The notes below the pieces were generated by a model. The model was not told the DNA's origin, made no database searches, and saw only the letters and a program-made list of their open reading frames with translations. Shown piece after piece: positions 35,783 to 44,929 of a stretch of 64,000 bases of DNA (position 1 is its first letter; the number at the start of each line of letters is the position of its first letter). Made by a program: the position numbers and the translations under genes. Location of the stretch: contig NZ_OMKW01000003.1 of the NCBI RefSeq assembly GCF_900302495.1, forward strand, positions 62,001 to 126,000, given 5' to 3'. This stretch comes from Pontivivens insulae (GTDB lineage Bacteria; Pseudomonadota; Alphaproteobacteria; Rhodobacterales; Rhodobacteraceae).

Positions 35783-36553
35783 ATGATCATCGCCAGCTTC
35801 AATATCAACGGGATCAAGGCGCGCCTGCCCGCCCTTTTGCAATGGCTGGAAGAGGCAAAGCCCGATGTGGCCCTGCTGCAAGAGATCAAGTCGGTGGACG
35901 AGGCCTTCCCCCGCGAACCGATTGAAGATCTCGGCTACAATGTCGAAACACACGGTCAGAAGGGTTTTAACGGGGTCGCGATCCTCTCGCGCCGCCCGCT
36001 CGAGGACGTAACCCGCCGTCTGCCGGGCGACGACAGCGACGAGCAGGCCCGATATATCGAGGCAACGGTGGACGGTGTGCGGCTGTGCGGGCTGTACCTG
36101 CCCAATGGCAACCCGACACCGGGGCCGAAATACGATTACAAACTGGCTTGGATGGACCGCCTGCACGCCCGCGCAGAAGAGCTTCTGGCAACAGAGCAAC
36201 CCTTCGTCATGGCGGGCGATTACAACATCATCCCGCAGGCCGAAGACGCCGCCCGCCCCGATGCATGGCGCGACGATGCGCTCTTCCGTCTTGAAAGCCG
36301 CGAGAAGTTTCGCCGCCTGCTCAATCTGGGCCTGACCGACGCCCTGCGTGCAACGACGCGCGCGTCCGAAACCTATACGTTCTGGGATTATCAGGCGGGT
36401 GCACGGCAGCGGAATGACGGCATTCGTATCGATCACCTGCTGCTCAGCCCGCAAGCGGCGGACCGCCTGCTCTCCTGCGAGATCGACGCCCATGTGCGCG
36501 ACAGGGAAAAGCCTTCGGATCACGTGCCGATCAAGATTGAGCTGGCGGAGTAG
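35783..36553 (+). CDS. xthA: exodeoxyribonuclease III
   Basis: 256 residues of the EEP fold: ASFNINGIKARLPALLQWLEE, LLQEIKS with the metal Glu, GDYNIIPQAED, and RIDHLLLS with the catalytic Asp-His. It cleaves abasic sites in base-excision repair. GGAGG sits 7 bases upstream of ATG 35783. The repeat element at 36603 lies behind it. Confidence 0.94.
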   Translation: MIIASFNINGIKARLPALLQWLEEAKPDVALLQEIKSVDEAFPREPIEDLGYNVETHGQKGFNGVAILSRRPLEDVTRRLPGDDSDEQARYIEATVDGVRLCGLYLPNGNPTPGPKYDYKLAWMDRLHARAEELLATEQPFVMAGDYNIIPQAEDAARPDAWRDDALFRLESREKFRRLLNLGLTDALRATTRASETYTFWDYQAGARQRNDGIRIDHLLLSPQAADRLLSCEIDAHVRDREKPSDHVPIKIELAE

Positions 36554-36602
36554 AGCGGTCGCTACTCGTCCAATTCTCAAAATACAAAATCTGACGCAAA
36601 GG

Positions 36603-36682
36603 CGCCGTTCCGAGGGGTGGCGCAATCGCGCCGCCCCGTGGGGGCGGAACGGCGCGGCGCAACGGGGCCCGTTGCGCGGGCG
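36603..36682. repeat. compound-palindrome dispersed repeat, copy 1
   Basis: An 80-base element between convergent xthA and the monooxygenase gene. Bases 36603-36634 (starting CGCCGTTCCGAGGGG) are identical to 60533-60564, and 36642-36663 to 60596-60617. The arms CGCCGTTCC and GGAACGGCG pair, and a second palindrome, GCGCAACGG-GGC-CCGTTGCGC (36657-36677), follows. The loop sequences differ between the copies while the arms are kept. Confidence 0.8.
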
Positions 36683-36724
36683 CTTTGTCGCGAGCAATCT
36701 CTCTCAGATTCAACTTTGGGTGTT

Positions 36725-37891
36725 CTAGTCGATCTTATTACTACCGAAGGCGATCGCAGCCTCCGCCACCGGATCATGCCCGTAAATCCAGTCCATACGC
36801 CGTTGACCAAACCGTGGGAAAAGCCGATCGGTGACGGCCATCCCGGCAAGCAATGCGGGGCGCAGTGGCAAACCGGTATGATTGATCCGGCCCTGCGTCA
36901 CAGCAGCCGCCTGCATCCGCGTAGCACGCGCCTTGCGATGCGCCTCAAACCGCGCCAGATCAGCCCCCTGTGACAGACAGTGGGCGAGCGCCCAGCCATC
37001 CTCCAACCCCATGGCCGCACCCTGCGCCAGAAAGGGCAACATCGGGTGGGCGGCATCACCGATCACGACCAGTTTGCCCTTGTGCCAATGGGGCAGCTCC
37101 GGGTGCGAGAGCAGCCCCCAGAGAAACGTATCCCTTACATCCGCCAACGCGTCTTGCGCATGATGGGACCAGCCGTCAAAGGCGCGCCGCAGGTTGTCGG
37201 GGTCATCAACCTCTGACCAACCCTCCGCCCGCCAATCAATCCGTTTCGTCACCGCCACGATATTGGTCAAACGCCCCCCGCGGAGCGGATAAGTGACGAT
37301 GTGCCGATCCGGCCCGATGGTGAGTTCTGTCCGATTGGGCGCATCCGGGGCACGGGGGGTGAGCGCCCGCCATGCCGCAAAGCCGGTGAAATCAGCCTTG
37401 GGCATCTCGCCCAGCGCCGCGCGCAATCCCGATTTAACGCCATCGGCCCCGATCACCACGTCAAAGCGGTCGCCGCCCACGTCTCCATCAACGGCCCCCT
37501 CCGGCGCGACAGCCGTTCCCAGGCGAAACGTCACGCCCTCCGCCTCAACCGCATTTGCCAGCAATCCGATCAGATCAGCCCGATGAAAGGCCAGCAGCGG
37601 TCGCTTCCAGCGCGCCTCCGCCGCGTCACCCATCGCGACCTGCATCAGGCGCGCTCCGGTCCAGTGATCGCGGATCACCACGGCATCGGGCCGCGTGGCG
37701 AGGGCCCGCGCCTCCTCGCCCAGTCCCAGCGCGTCGAGCACTGCAACGGCATTTGGCCCCAGTTGCAGCCCAGCGCCGACCTCCCCCAACGCGGCTGCCT
37801 GCTCGAAGATGGTGACCGTCAGGCCCCTCTGCGCGCAGGCGAGCGCGGCAGACAACCCCGCAATGCCCGCCCCGACAATGGCAACGCGCAC
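36725..37891 (-). CDS. FAD-dependent monooxygenase (salicylate-hydroxylase type)
   Basis: 388 residues, class A flavoprotein monooxygenase. It has the Rossmann start VAIVGAGIAGLSAALACAQRG, the DG motif VVIGADGVKSGLR and the GD motif VVIGDAAHPMLPFLAQGAAMGLEDGWALA. These enzymes hydroxylate aromatic acids with NAD(P)H; a ubiquinone-pathway role is also possible. No aromatic catabolism genes are beside it, so the substrate is open. Confidence 0.82.
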   Translation of the reverse strand: MRVAIVGAGIAGLSAALACAQRGLTVTIFEQAAALGEVGAGLQLGPNAVAVLDALGLGEEARALATRPDAVVIRDHWTGARLMQVAMGDAAEARWKRPLLAFHRADLIGLLANAVEAEGVTFRLGTAVAPEGAVDGDVGGDRFDVVIGADGVKSGLRAALGEMPKADFTGFAAWRALTPRAPDAPNRTELTIGPDRHIVTYPLRGGRLTNIVAVTKRIDWRAEGWSEVDDPDNLRRAFDGWSHHAQDALADVRDTFLWGLLSHPELPHWHKGKLVVIGDAAHPMLPFLAQGAAMGLEDGWALAHCLSQGADLARFEAHRKARATRMQAAAVTQGRINHTGLPLRPALLAGMAVTDRLFPRFGQRRMDWIYGHDPVAEAAIAFGSNKID

Positions 37892-37897
37892 AGTGCC

Positions 37898-38158
37898 CTA
37901 CCTGCGACCGCGCTTGTTCCGACGGCGATAGGCCACCTCAGTCGGGATCAGGAATAAGGCACCGGCAGATGCAATCAGCGCGTTCACGCCCGGTGGGCCG
38001 AAGCTGATCCCGAACATACGACCGACAAAAAAGAACAGGATCGTGCCGCCCATCGCGATGATGATCGACGGCACATAGCCATTATGTGTGAAGCCCAGCC
38101 GTTCGGAGGCGTAGCCGAATATGCCACCCAGAACCATGCTGAAGAAAAAGGACATCAT
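37898..38158 (-). CDS. small membrane protein, possibly GlsB/YeaQ/YmgE type
   Basis: 86 residues with three hydrophobic segments: FFFSMVLGGIFGYASERLG, VPSIIIAMGGTILFFFVGRMFG and NALIASAGALFLIPTEV, then a basic tail RRRNKRGRR. The Gly-rich helices and length resemble the transglycosylase-associated GlsB/YeaQ family, but the match is by eye and moderate. It starts only 4 bases after the fmt stop, so it is expressed with fmt. Confidence 0.6.
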   Translation of the reverse strand: MMSFFFSMVLGGIFGYASERLGFTHNGYVPSIIIAMGGTILFFFVGRMFGISFGPPGVNALIASAGALFLIPTEVAYRRRNKRGRR

Positions 38159-38162
38159 AGCG

Positions 38163-39074
38163 TTACTCTCCCAGAAGCGTTCCCTTGGATATGGGGCTTC
38201 CCCGCTGAAATACATCAGCATCCTGCACGCTTGACCCTGCACGCTGCAAGCGTTCCAGCGTCAGGGCACCCGTGCCGCACGCCACACGAAGGGCATCGTC
38301 GAGCACTTCGCCAGGTTGCCCCTCACCTGCATCGGGTCGCGCCATCAGCACCTTGATCCGCGCACCGTCCTGTAAGGTCCATGCCCCCGGAAACGGAGCG
38401 AGCCCGCGAATGATACGATCCAGCTCGACCGCAGGGCGGGTCCAGTCAATGCGGGCCTCTGCCTTGTCGATCTTGTGGGCGTAGGTGACACCAGCCTCAG
38501 GCTGCGGCGTCGGCTTCAGGGCGTCTATGCGGTCGAGCGCCGTTACGATCAACGATGCGCCCAGCGCGCTCAATCGGTCATGCAGCTCTGCCGTTGTTTC
38601 CCGCGCTGCGATCGGCAGTGCCTCCTGCAACAGAACTGGCCCGGTATCCAGACCGGCCTCCATCTGCATGATGCACACGCCAGTTTCCTGATCTCCAGCC
38701 ATGATCGCACGGTGGATCGGCGCCGCCCCCCGCCAGCGTGGCAGCAGCGAGGCATGGATGTTGATACAGCCGCGCGCAGGCGCGTCCAGAATGGCCTGCG
38801 GCAAGAGCAACCCATACGCAACGACAACCGCCGCCTCAGCCTCTAATGCTGCAAAGGCGGCCTGTTCTTCCGCTCCCTTCAGCGATGTCGGGTGGCGAAC
38901 CACAAGGCCCAGCGCCTTTGCCCGCGCTTGAACCGGGGAGGGTCGCAATTTCTTGCCCCGCCCCGCCGGACGCGGCGGCTGGGTATAGACGGCGGCAATC
39001 TCGTGCCCGGCCTCGACCAAAGCCTCCAGCACCGGGACCGAAAACTCCGGTGTGCCCATGAAGATCAATCGCAT
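38163..39074 (-). CDS. fmt: methionyl-tRNA formyltransferase
   Basis: 303 residues. The formyltransferase domain has [17 protein letters not shown], the loop [11 protein letters not shown], and [21 protein letters not shown] with the catalytic Asn-His; the C-terminal OB-like domain contains [10 protein letters not shown]. It formylates initiator Met-tRNA, and the deformylases encoded beyond the methyltransferase remove that group later. Confidence 0.95.
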   Translation of the reverse strand: MRLIFMGTPEFSVPVLEALVEAGHEIAAVYTQPPRPAGRGKKLRPSPVQARAKALGLVVRHPTSLKGAEEQAAFAALEAEAAVVVAYGLLLPQAILDAPARGCINIHASLLPRWRGAAPIHRAIMAGDQETGVCIMQMEAGLDTGPVLLQEALPIAARETTAELHDRLSALGASLIVTALDRIDALKPTPQPEAGVTYAHKIDKAEARIDWTRPAVELDRIIRGLAPFPGAWTLQDGARIKVLMARPDAGEGQPGEVLDDALRVACGTGALTLERLQRAGSSVQDADVFQRGSPISKGTLLGE

Positions 39075-39200
39075 CCTCGGCCCTCTCTTCCACTTTACAG
39101 ACGCAGAACTGGCCCGAATGCCTCAAAAGCGCAAGGGAGGCTGACGCAGCACCGCAAGATCGCTATCCTTTCCCCGCTCGCAGAACAGGGAGGTCGCAAC

Positions 39201-40001
39201 ATGGCAGACCCATTTCAGAACGTTGATGCTGCCGGTGAAGACTTCATCGCCGCTTTCGCTGACTCAATGGATGCCCGGCAAGACGACCCGACGATGGAGG
39301 CCATCGTTGCCGACTATCTGGGACGCGCGCATTTCGCTGCGGATGGCCTGACCGTAGAGGTCGGATGCGGCGCGGGCGCGATCACACGGCGCATCGCAGA
39401 TCACGCCAACCCGGCAAAGGTGGTCGGCCTCGACCCCTCAAACGGGTTCATTCGCGAAGCCGCGCGGCGTGCAGGCGACCGGGCCAACCTCTCCTTCGCG
39501 GTGGCAGACGGCGCAGACCTGCCCTTTGACGATCAATCCGCAGATAACGTGGTGCTGCACACGGTCCTAACCCACGTCACAGCACCCGACACTATACTGA
39601 CCGAGGCCACCCGCATCCTGAAACCTGGCGGCACCATGATGATCTGCGACGCCGACTTCTCGAAAGCCTCGCTCGGCAGCTTCGAGGATGATCCACTACA
39701 AGTTTGCGCGCGGTACTTCGTGCGGGAATTTGTGACCGATCCGCACCTTGTGTCCAAGCTGCGCGATTTGATCAGCGCATGCGGATTGACGCTCAGCCAT
39801 TTCGACCTGCGCAGCCGACCGGTGCTCGACAATGAACAAATGTTGCCCTGGGTCGCAGAGACCGCGCGGCTCATGCTCGAACGGGGTGAAATCGGGGAAA
39901 CACTCCACCAGGGTCTGATCGAAGAGTATCACCGCCGGATGCAACGCGGCACGCTTTACGGCTATCAGGTCTTCGCGACGGCGGTCGCCAAGAAGAGCTA
40001 A
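39201..40001 (+). CDS. class I SAM-dependent methyltransferase
   Basis: 266 residues. Motif I is LTVEVGCGAGAITRRIADH, motif II VGLDPSNGFI, then VADGADLPFDDQSADNV and ATRILKPGGTMMICD (Methyltransf_11/25 fold). ATG 39201 follows an AGGGAGG site. It is inserted, in the opposite orientation, between fmt and the two deformylase genes, which usually lie together. The substrate is unknown; the layout resembles quinone and small-molecule methyltransferases. Confidence 0.82.
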   Translation: MADPFQNVDAAGEDFIAAFADSMDARQDDPTMEAIVADYLGRAHFAADGLTVEVGCGAGAITRRIADHANPAKVVGLDPSNGFIREAARRAGDRANLSFAVADGADLPFDDQSADNVVLHTVLTHVTAPDTILTEATRILKPGGTMMICDADFSKASLGSFEDDPLQVCARYFVREFVTDPHLVSKLRDLISACGLTLSHFDLRSRPVLDNEQMLPWVAETARLMLERGEIGETLHQGLIEEYHRRMQRGTLYGYQVFATAVAKKS

Positions 40002-40005
40002 GCCG

Positions 40006-40506
40006 CTAGCCGCGCCGCCGCAGCTTTTCATATTTCGCCAGCAGCATCCGTCGCTTCACCGGCTTCAACCGATCCACAAAAACCTTGCCGTTGAGGTGAT
40101 CGATCTGATGCTGAACGCTCGTGGCCCAGAGGCCGACGAAGTCGCGCTCTTCCTCTTCCCCGCGCTCATTCAGAAACGCCACGGTCACAGCCCGAGGCCG
40201 TTCGATCATCGCCGATATGCCCGGCAAATTGGGGGAGGCTTCCTCATGCGCGCGCAATTTGACGGAGGCATGAAGCACACGCGGGTTGGCCATGCGCACA
40301 GGCTCATCGCCCTTGGTTGAGCAATCGACAACGGCCAGCTGCCGCATCTCGCCAATCTGTGGGCCAGCCAGCCCGACGCCGGGCATCGTATACATCGCCG
40401 CCAGCATCTCATCCCAAACCGCGCGCACGCCATCATCCACGATCTCAACCTCGGGGACAGCACGGCGCAGACGAGTATCCGGCCACGGCAGAAAGGGCCG
40501 CGTCAT
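40006..40506 (-). CDS. peptide-deformylase-like protein with altered active site
   Basis: 166 residues with the deformylase fold: motif 1 is kept (GVGLAGPQIG, 43-52). Motif 2, normally E-G-C-L-S, reads EASPN at 89-93, so the metal-binding Cys is replaced by Ser91. Motif 3, normally H-E-x-D-H, reads HQIDH at 133-137, so the catalytic Glu is Gln134. Deformylase activity is therefore unlikely. It is coupled to the true def gene by a 4-bp overlap, suggesting a role connected with it, for example as a regulatory or binding partner. Confidence 0.85.
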   Translation of the reverse strand: MTRPFLPWPDTRLRRAVPEVEIVDDGVRAVWDEMLAAMYTMPGVGLAGPQIGEMRQLAVVDCSTKGDEPVRMANPRVLHASVKLRAHEEASPNLPGISAMIERPRAVTVAFLNERGEEEERDFVGLWATSVQHQIDHLNGKVFVDRLKPVKRRMLLAKYEKLRRRG

Positions 40507-41012
40507 GCCCGGCTCTTCTTCAACTTCTTCATCTTGTTGGTGATGGTCATGCGCTTGACCGACCCAAGATAATCGATGAACAACTTGCCGTTCAGGTGGT
40601 CCAACTCATGCTGGGCACAGGTTGCCGCCAGCCCGTCAAACTTGCCCTCGCGCATCGCGCCATCGCGATCTGTCCAGCGCATCTCGATCTCGGCCGGGCG
40701 TGTGACCTCGGCGTAAATATCGGGAATGGACAGGCAACCTTCCTCGTAGACGTCCTCTTCCTCGGACGACCACAGGATCTCTGGATTGATCAGAACCATC
40801 GGCTCCGGCTCTGCATCCTTCTCAGCCACGTCCATGACGAACATGCGCTTCATCGCGCCGATCTGTGGGCCGGCCAAACCAATGCCCGGCGCGTCATACA
40901 TCGTCTCAAGCATGTCGTCGGCCAGCTTGCGCACGGCGTCATCGACCTCAGCGACGGGATCGACGACCTTTTTCAGGCGGGGATCGGGATGGATCAGGAT
41001 CGGGCGTATCAT
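40503..41012 (-). CDS. def: peptide deformylase
   Basis: 169 residues with all three motifs: GIGLAGPQIG, EGCLSIP with metal ligand Cys93, and HELDH with His135, Glu136 and His139. It removes the formyl group from nascent proteins. ATG 41012 is chosen as the family start. The degenerate paralogue follows with an overlapping start. Confidence 0.95.
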   Translation of the reverse strand: MIRPILIHPDPRLKKVVDPVAEVDDAVRKLADDMLETMYDAPGIGLAGPQIGAMKRMFVMDVAEKDAEPEPMVLINPEILWSSEEEDVYEEGCLSIPDIYAEVTRPAEIEMRWTDRDGAMREGKFDGLAATCAQHELDHLNGKLFIDYLGSVKRMTITNKMKKLKKSRA

Positions 41013-41119
41013 GGCCGCGTGACATAAGCCGCCACGCGCGCCCTTGCAACGATACAATGACGCCCTTGCCCCTGCCCGCCTGCGCGTTACGCTCCCCCTG
41101 ACAGTAAAGGAGCGCCCAC

Positions 41120-42289
41120 ATGCCCGTGAATTTTGATGAAGTCATCGACCGCCGCAACACCCACTCGGTCAAGTGGGACGCGTGCGAGGCGCTTTATGGA
41201 GTCTCTCCTGATGATGGTATCGCGATGTGGGTCGCGGATATGGATTTCAAGCCACCCACCGCCGTGCAAACCGCGATGCGCGAGGCGGTGGAGCACGGTG
41301 TCTTCGGCTATTTTGGCAATGACAAACCGTACAAAGACTCGATCACCGGCTGGATGAGCCGCCGCCACGGGTGGGACGTTGATCCGGCCACGATCTCCAC
41401 CACGCACGGTCTTGTCTCCGGTGTCGGCCTCTGCCTGCAGGCCTTCACGGAAAAGGGCGACGGTGTGGCCCTGTTCACGCCCGTCTATCACGCCTTTGCC
41501 AAGATGATTCACGCCAATGAGCGCCGTCTTGTCGAATGCGAGATGGATGTTGTCGATGGCCGCTTCCAGATGAATCTGGAGCGGTTGGAGGGCATGCTGG
41601 ACGGCCTGCGCATGGTCATCCTCTGCTCCCCCCACAATCCCGGTGGCACGGTCTGGACGGCAGAAGAGCTGACAGCGCTGGCTGATTTTTGTGAGGCGCA
41701 TAACCTCATCCTGATCTCCGACGAGATTCACCATGATCTGGTCTTTGGCGGCGCAAAGCACCACGTGCTCGCAACATTGCGCCCCCAGATGAAGACCCTC
41801 ATCACGCTGACCGCCGCGTCAAAAACCTTCAACCTGGCAGGCGGCATGACCGGCAATGTCACGATCGCTGATGTAGAAATGCGCGCGAAGTTTCAGAAGA
41901 TCCATCTGGCCTCCGGCGCCTCGCCCAACCGGTTCGGCATGCTGATGACGACGGCGGCCTATTCCGAAGGTGACGCGTGGCTGGAAGCCTGCATTGCCTA
42001 TCTGGATGAGAACCGGCGCATTTTTGAGGATGGCGTAGCCGCCATTCCGGGCGTCAACCCGATGCGCCTTAATTCCACCTATCTCGAATGGGTCGACTTC
42101 AACGGCACCGGCATGGACGAGGCGGAGATTCAGCGCCGCGTTCAGGCAGAGGCCAAGATCGCCCCGAACCACGGCCCCACCTTCGGCAAGGGCGGCGACA
42201 ACTGGCTGCGCTTCAACATCGCCACCCGCCGCGCCTTGGTCGTGGAAGCTGTGGACCGGCTGCAAAACGCCTTCGCCGATCTTCAGTGA
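41120..42289 (+). CDS. PatB/MalY-type C-S lyase or aminotransferase
   Basis: 389 residues, PLP fold type I. WVADMDFKPP at the N-terminus, SPHNPGGTVW, ISDEIHHDLVF and the PLP lysine in TAASKTFNLAG are typical of the MalY/PatB group, which includes cystathionine beta-lyases. It probably cleaves cystathionine or related S-conjugates. It reads divergently from def. Confidence 0.85.
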   Translation: MPVNFDEVIDRRNTHSVKWDACEALYGVSPDDGIAMWVADMDFKPPTAVQTAMREAVEHGVFGYFGNDKPYKDSITGWMSRRHGWDVDPATISTTHGLVSGVGLCLQAFTEKGDGVALFTPVYHAFAKMIHANERRLVECEMDVVDGRFQMNLERLEGMLDGLRMVILCSPHNPGGTVWTAEELTALADFCEAHNLILISDEIHHDLVFGGAKHHVLATLRPQMKTLITLTAASKTFNLAGGMTGNVTIADVEMRAKFQKIHLASGASPNRFGMLMTTAAYSEGDAWLEACIAYLDENRRIFEDGVAAIPGVNPMRLNSTYLEWVDFNGTGMDEAEIQRRVQAEAKIAPNHGPTFGKGGDNWLRFNIATRRALVVEAVDRLQNAFADLQ

Positions 42290-42299
42290 TGCTCGCTGC

Positions 42300-42320
42300 G
42301 CCCCGGCCTTGATCCGGGGC
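42300..42320. repeat. short GC hairpin GCCCCGG-CCTTGAT-CCGGGGC
   Basis: A 7-bp perfect stem just after the PatB-type stop. A close relative with stem GCCCCGGA/TCCGGGGC is at 60458-60478. Hairpins of this composition are widespread in alphaproteobacterial intergenic DNA. No T-tract follows, so termination is uncertain. Confidence 0.5.
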
Positions 42321-42340
42321 CATCCAGCGAAACGCGCCGC

Positions 42341-42637
42341 TTACCCTTTGCCGCGCCAACTCAAACTGGCGCGGTTCATCGCGGGCAAGTCGGCTTCTCC
42401 GCGCAGTGCGGCCTCACCGGTCTCGACCGCTGCACGCAGGATGGCCTCAGGCGCATGGGCGTAGGCAGGGCGCTGCGCAATCGTGTCATACCAAACGCCT
42501 CCGCAAGCATGGTCGAGGAGGACGCGCTGAAAGCAGTGGTCGAGATGAACCGGCCAGCCGCGCGCCCGCGCAACTTCGGGCAACACCTCTCGCGTCAACT
42601 GGAGCCAGCGTTGCTCCAGCATTTCCCGGTCTGACAT
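42341..42637 (-). CDS. conserved hypothetical protein
   Basis: 98 residues from ATG 42637: MSDREMLEQRWLQLTREVLP, GWPVHLDHCFQRVLLDHACGGVWYD, and a C-terminal AAVETGEAALRGEADLP helix ending in SWRGKG. I recall similar short proteins in other Rhodobacteraceae, but I cannot name a function. AGGAG lies 12 bases before this ATG; an in-frame ATG at 42658 has no ribosome site. It diverges from mcl1. Confidence 0.65.
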   Translation of the reverse strand: MSDREMLEQRWLQLTREVLPEVARARGWPVHLDHCFQRVLLDHACGGVWYDTIAQRPAYAHAPEAILRAAVETGEAALRGEADLPAMNRASLSWRGKG

Positions 42638-42898
42638 CTCGAATAGCCGCTCCTGCATGGCAGGCGAGGTGGTGTGATTGGGTGTCAAGGCAAACGACTT
42701 CGCACACGCACAGCGGAATGCGCGGTGTACGGGCTGTGTACGCTTTGTGCACAGGTTGTGTATCGTAAAATTGAGCAATTCTGGTGGATCGGGATGAATT
42801 TCGCTGCGGCGCACAAATCGTCGCTTGACGATGCTTGCGCAACGAAATACCCCTCAGCTAAATCAGATTGAAACATCCTTTCGCGATGGAGATTCCGA

Positions 42899-43858
42899 AT
42901 GTCATTCAAGGTGCAGCCACAAGCCCCCTCAATGCCGAACCGTTGCCAGCTTTTCGGCCCCGGATCCCGGCCTGCGATTTTTGAAAAGATGGCCGCCTCC
43001 GCCGCCGATGTAATCAACCTGGATCTCGAAGATTCTGTCGCCCCCGACGATAAACCGCAGGCGCGCGCCAATATCATCGAGGCGCTCAATGATGTCGATT
43101 GGGGCACCAAGACGGTCAGCGTCCGTATCAACGGTCTCGATACGCCCTACTGGTATCGGGATGTTGTGGAAGTCCTTGAAAAAGCTGGCGATCGCATCGA
43201 CCGCTTCATGATCCCGAAAGTTGGCAATGCGGGCGACATATATGCAGTCGACGCGCTTGCCAGCGCCGTTGAGGCCGCGATGGGCCGCACCAAACCCGTA
43301 CGTTTTGAAGTGATTATCGAGACGGCGGCAGGCCTTGCCCATGTCGAAGAAATCGCAGCAGCCTCGCCCCGGATGGAAGCGATGAGCCTGGGTGCCGCGG
43401 ACTATGCCGCCTCCATGGGCATGCAGACCACGGGCATCGGCGGGACGCAGGAAAACTACTACATGGTTGCCCCCGATGGCTCGCACCACTGGGGGGATCC
43501 GTGGGTCGCACCGATCACCGCCATTGTCGCCGCCTGCCGCACCCACGGTCTTTTGCCCGTTGACGGACCATTCGGAGATTTCTCGGATGATCAAGGGTTT
43601 ACGGCGCAGGCACGCCGCTCCGCGACGCTTGGCATGGTCGGCAAGTGGGCAATCCACCCAAAGCAGGTTGCCCTTGCCAATGAGGTCTTCACACCGTCCG
43701 AGGCCCAGATAACGGAAGCCCGTGAAATCCTGGCCGCGATGGAACAGGCCACGAAAGACGGCTCCGGCGCGGCTGTCTACAAGGGCCGTCTGGTCGATCT
43801 TGCCTCGATCCGTCAGGCCGAGGTGATCGTGAAACAGGCCGAACTGATCACCGGCTGA
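42899..43858 (+). CDS. mcl1: L-malyl-CoA / beta-methylmalyl-CoA lyase
   Basis: 319 residues of the HpcH/HpaI-CitE fold: [38 protein letters not shown], then [27 protein letters not shown] with the metal Glu, and [12 protein letters not shown]. From memory it is very close to Rhodobacter sphaeroides Mcl1, which serves the ethylmalonyl-CoA pathway and related acetate or propionate assimilation routes. An 8-bp palindrome TTGCGCAA (42835-42842) lies in the promoter region. Confidence 0.94.
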   Translation: MSFKVQPQAPSMPNRCQLFGPGSRPAIFEKMAASAADVINLDLEDSVAPDDKPQARANIIEALNDVDWGTKTVSVRINGLDTPYWYRDVVEVLEKAGDRIDRFMIPKVGNAGDIYAVDALASAVEAAMGRTKPVRFEVIIETAAGLAHVEEIAAASPRMEAMSLGAADYAASMGMQTTGIGGTQENYYMVAPDGSHHWGDPWVAPITAIVAACRTHGLLPVDGPFGDFSDDQGFTAQARRSATLGMVGKWAIHPKQVALANEVFTPSEAQITEAREILAAMEQATKDGSGAAVYKGRLVDLASIRQAEVIVKQAELITG

Positions 43859-43923
43859 TTGCATTTCCCCGCCCCTCGCGCCTATATCCGTTCCACGCGG
43901 AACGTTGCGGCAAGAGGGGCGAC

Positions 43924-44880
43924 ATGCAGAACTATCTCGACTTCGAGAAGGGACTGGCTGAAATCGAGGGCAAGGCGGAGGAGCTGCGCGCCCTCGCACG
44001 TCAGGACCCCGATATGAAGGTGGAGGATGAGGCGAAGGCCCTCGACCAGAAAGCCACCGACATGCTCGCCGAGCTCTATGGCGATCTGACAGCCTACCGC
44101 AAAACGCTGGTCGCCCGTCATCCGGAGCGGCCGCATTGCAAAGATTATATCGACGCGCTTTTCACCGAATACACACCGCTCGCCGGTGATCGGAACTTTG
44201 CCGACGATCACGCGATCATGGGCGGGCTGGCACGGTTCAATGACCAACCCGTTGTCGTGCTGGGTCAGGAAAAAGGCCACGACACCGCCTCCCGCCTGAT
44301 GCGCAATTTCGGCATGGCGCGGCCCGAAGGCTATCGCAAGGCCGTACGGCTGTTGGACCTGGCTGACCGATTTGGCTTGCCCGTTATCGCACTCGTAGAC
44401 ACGCCCGGCGCCTATCCGGGCAAGGGTGCGGAAGAGCGCGGCCAATCCGAAGCCATTGCCCGCGCAACGGAAAAATGCCTGAGCCTCGGCGTGCCCATGG
44501 TCTCTGTCATTATTGGCGAGGGCGGGTCGGGCGGCGCCGTCGCACTCGCCACCGGTGACCGCGTCGCAATGCTGGAGCATTCGATCTACTCCGTCATCAG
44601 CCCAGAGGGGTGCGCCTCGATCCTGTGGAAAGATGCAGAGAAAATGCGCGAGGCGGCAGAGGCACTGCGCCTGACCGCACAAGACCTGCAGAAACTCGGC
44701 GTGATCGAGCGGATCATTCCCGAGCCAGTCGGCGGCGCACAGCGCGACAAGGGCGCGACAATCGAAGCTGTGTCAAAGGCGATTTCCGCAATGCTCACCG
44801 AACTGGGCGACGCGACGCCCGACGAGCGCCGCAAGTCCCGCCGCCAGCGCTATCTCGATCTTGGCTCCAAAGGGCTTTGA
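43924..44880 (+). CDS. accA: acetyl-CoA carboxylase carboxyltransferase subunit alpha
   Basis: 318 residues, full length. [20 protein letters not shown] at the N-terminus; the crotonase-like core has [36 protein letters not shown] and [14 protein letters not shown]. It transfers CO2 from carboxybiotin to acetyl-CoA with AccD. It lies 65 bases after mcl1, both acting on acetyl-CoA-related metabolism. Confidence 0.97.
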   Translation: MQNYLDFEKGLAEIEGKAEELRALARQDPDMKVEDEAKALDQKATDMLAELYGDLTAYRKTLVARHPERPHCKDYIDALFTEYTPLAGDRNFADDHAIMGGLARFNDQPVVVLGQEKGHDTASRLMRNFGMARPEGYRKAVRLLDLADRFGLPVIALVDTPGAYPGKGAEERGQSEAIARATEKCLSLGVPMVSVIIGEGGSGGAVALATGDRVAMLEHSIYSVISPEGCASILWKDAEKMREAAEALRLTAQDLQKLGVIERIIPEPVGGAQRDKGATIEAVSKAISAMLTELGDATPDERRKSRRQRYLDLGSKGL

Positions 44881-44885
44881 CATTC

Positions 44886-44919
44886 TGCACACCGGCACGG
44901 GTCACTCTGCCGGTGTGCA
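44886..44919. terminator. 12-bp perfect hairpin after accA
   Basis: TGCACACCGGCA (44886-44897) pairs perfectly with TGCCGGTGTGCA (44908-44919) with a 10-base loop. It stands between the convergent stops of accA and the DUF4261 gene. It has no T-tract, so it may be a rho-assisted or bidirectional end. Confidence 0.45.
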
Positions 44920-44929
44920 TTGAACACAC

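Noticed and set aside
36531-36849. Small frames over the repeat at 36.6 kb
   Set aside because: Same reason: peptides such as RRSEGWRNRA come from the repeat and recur at 60.5 kb in both orientations.
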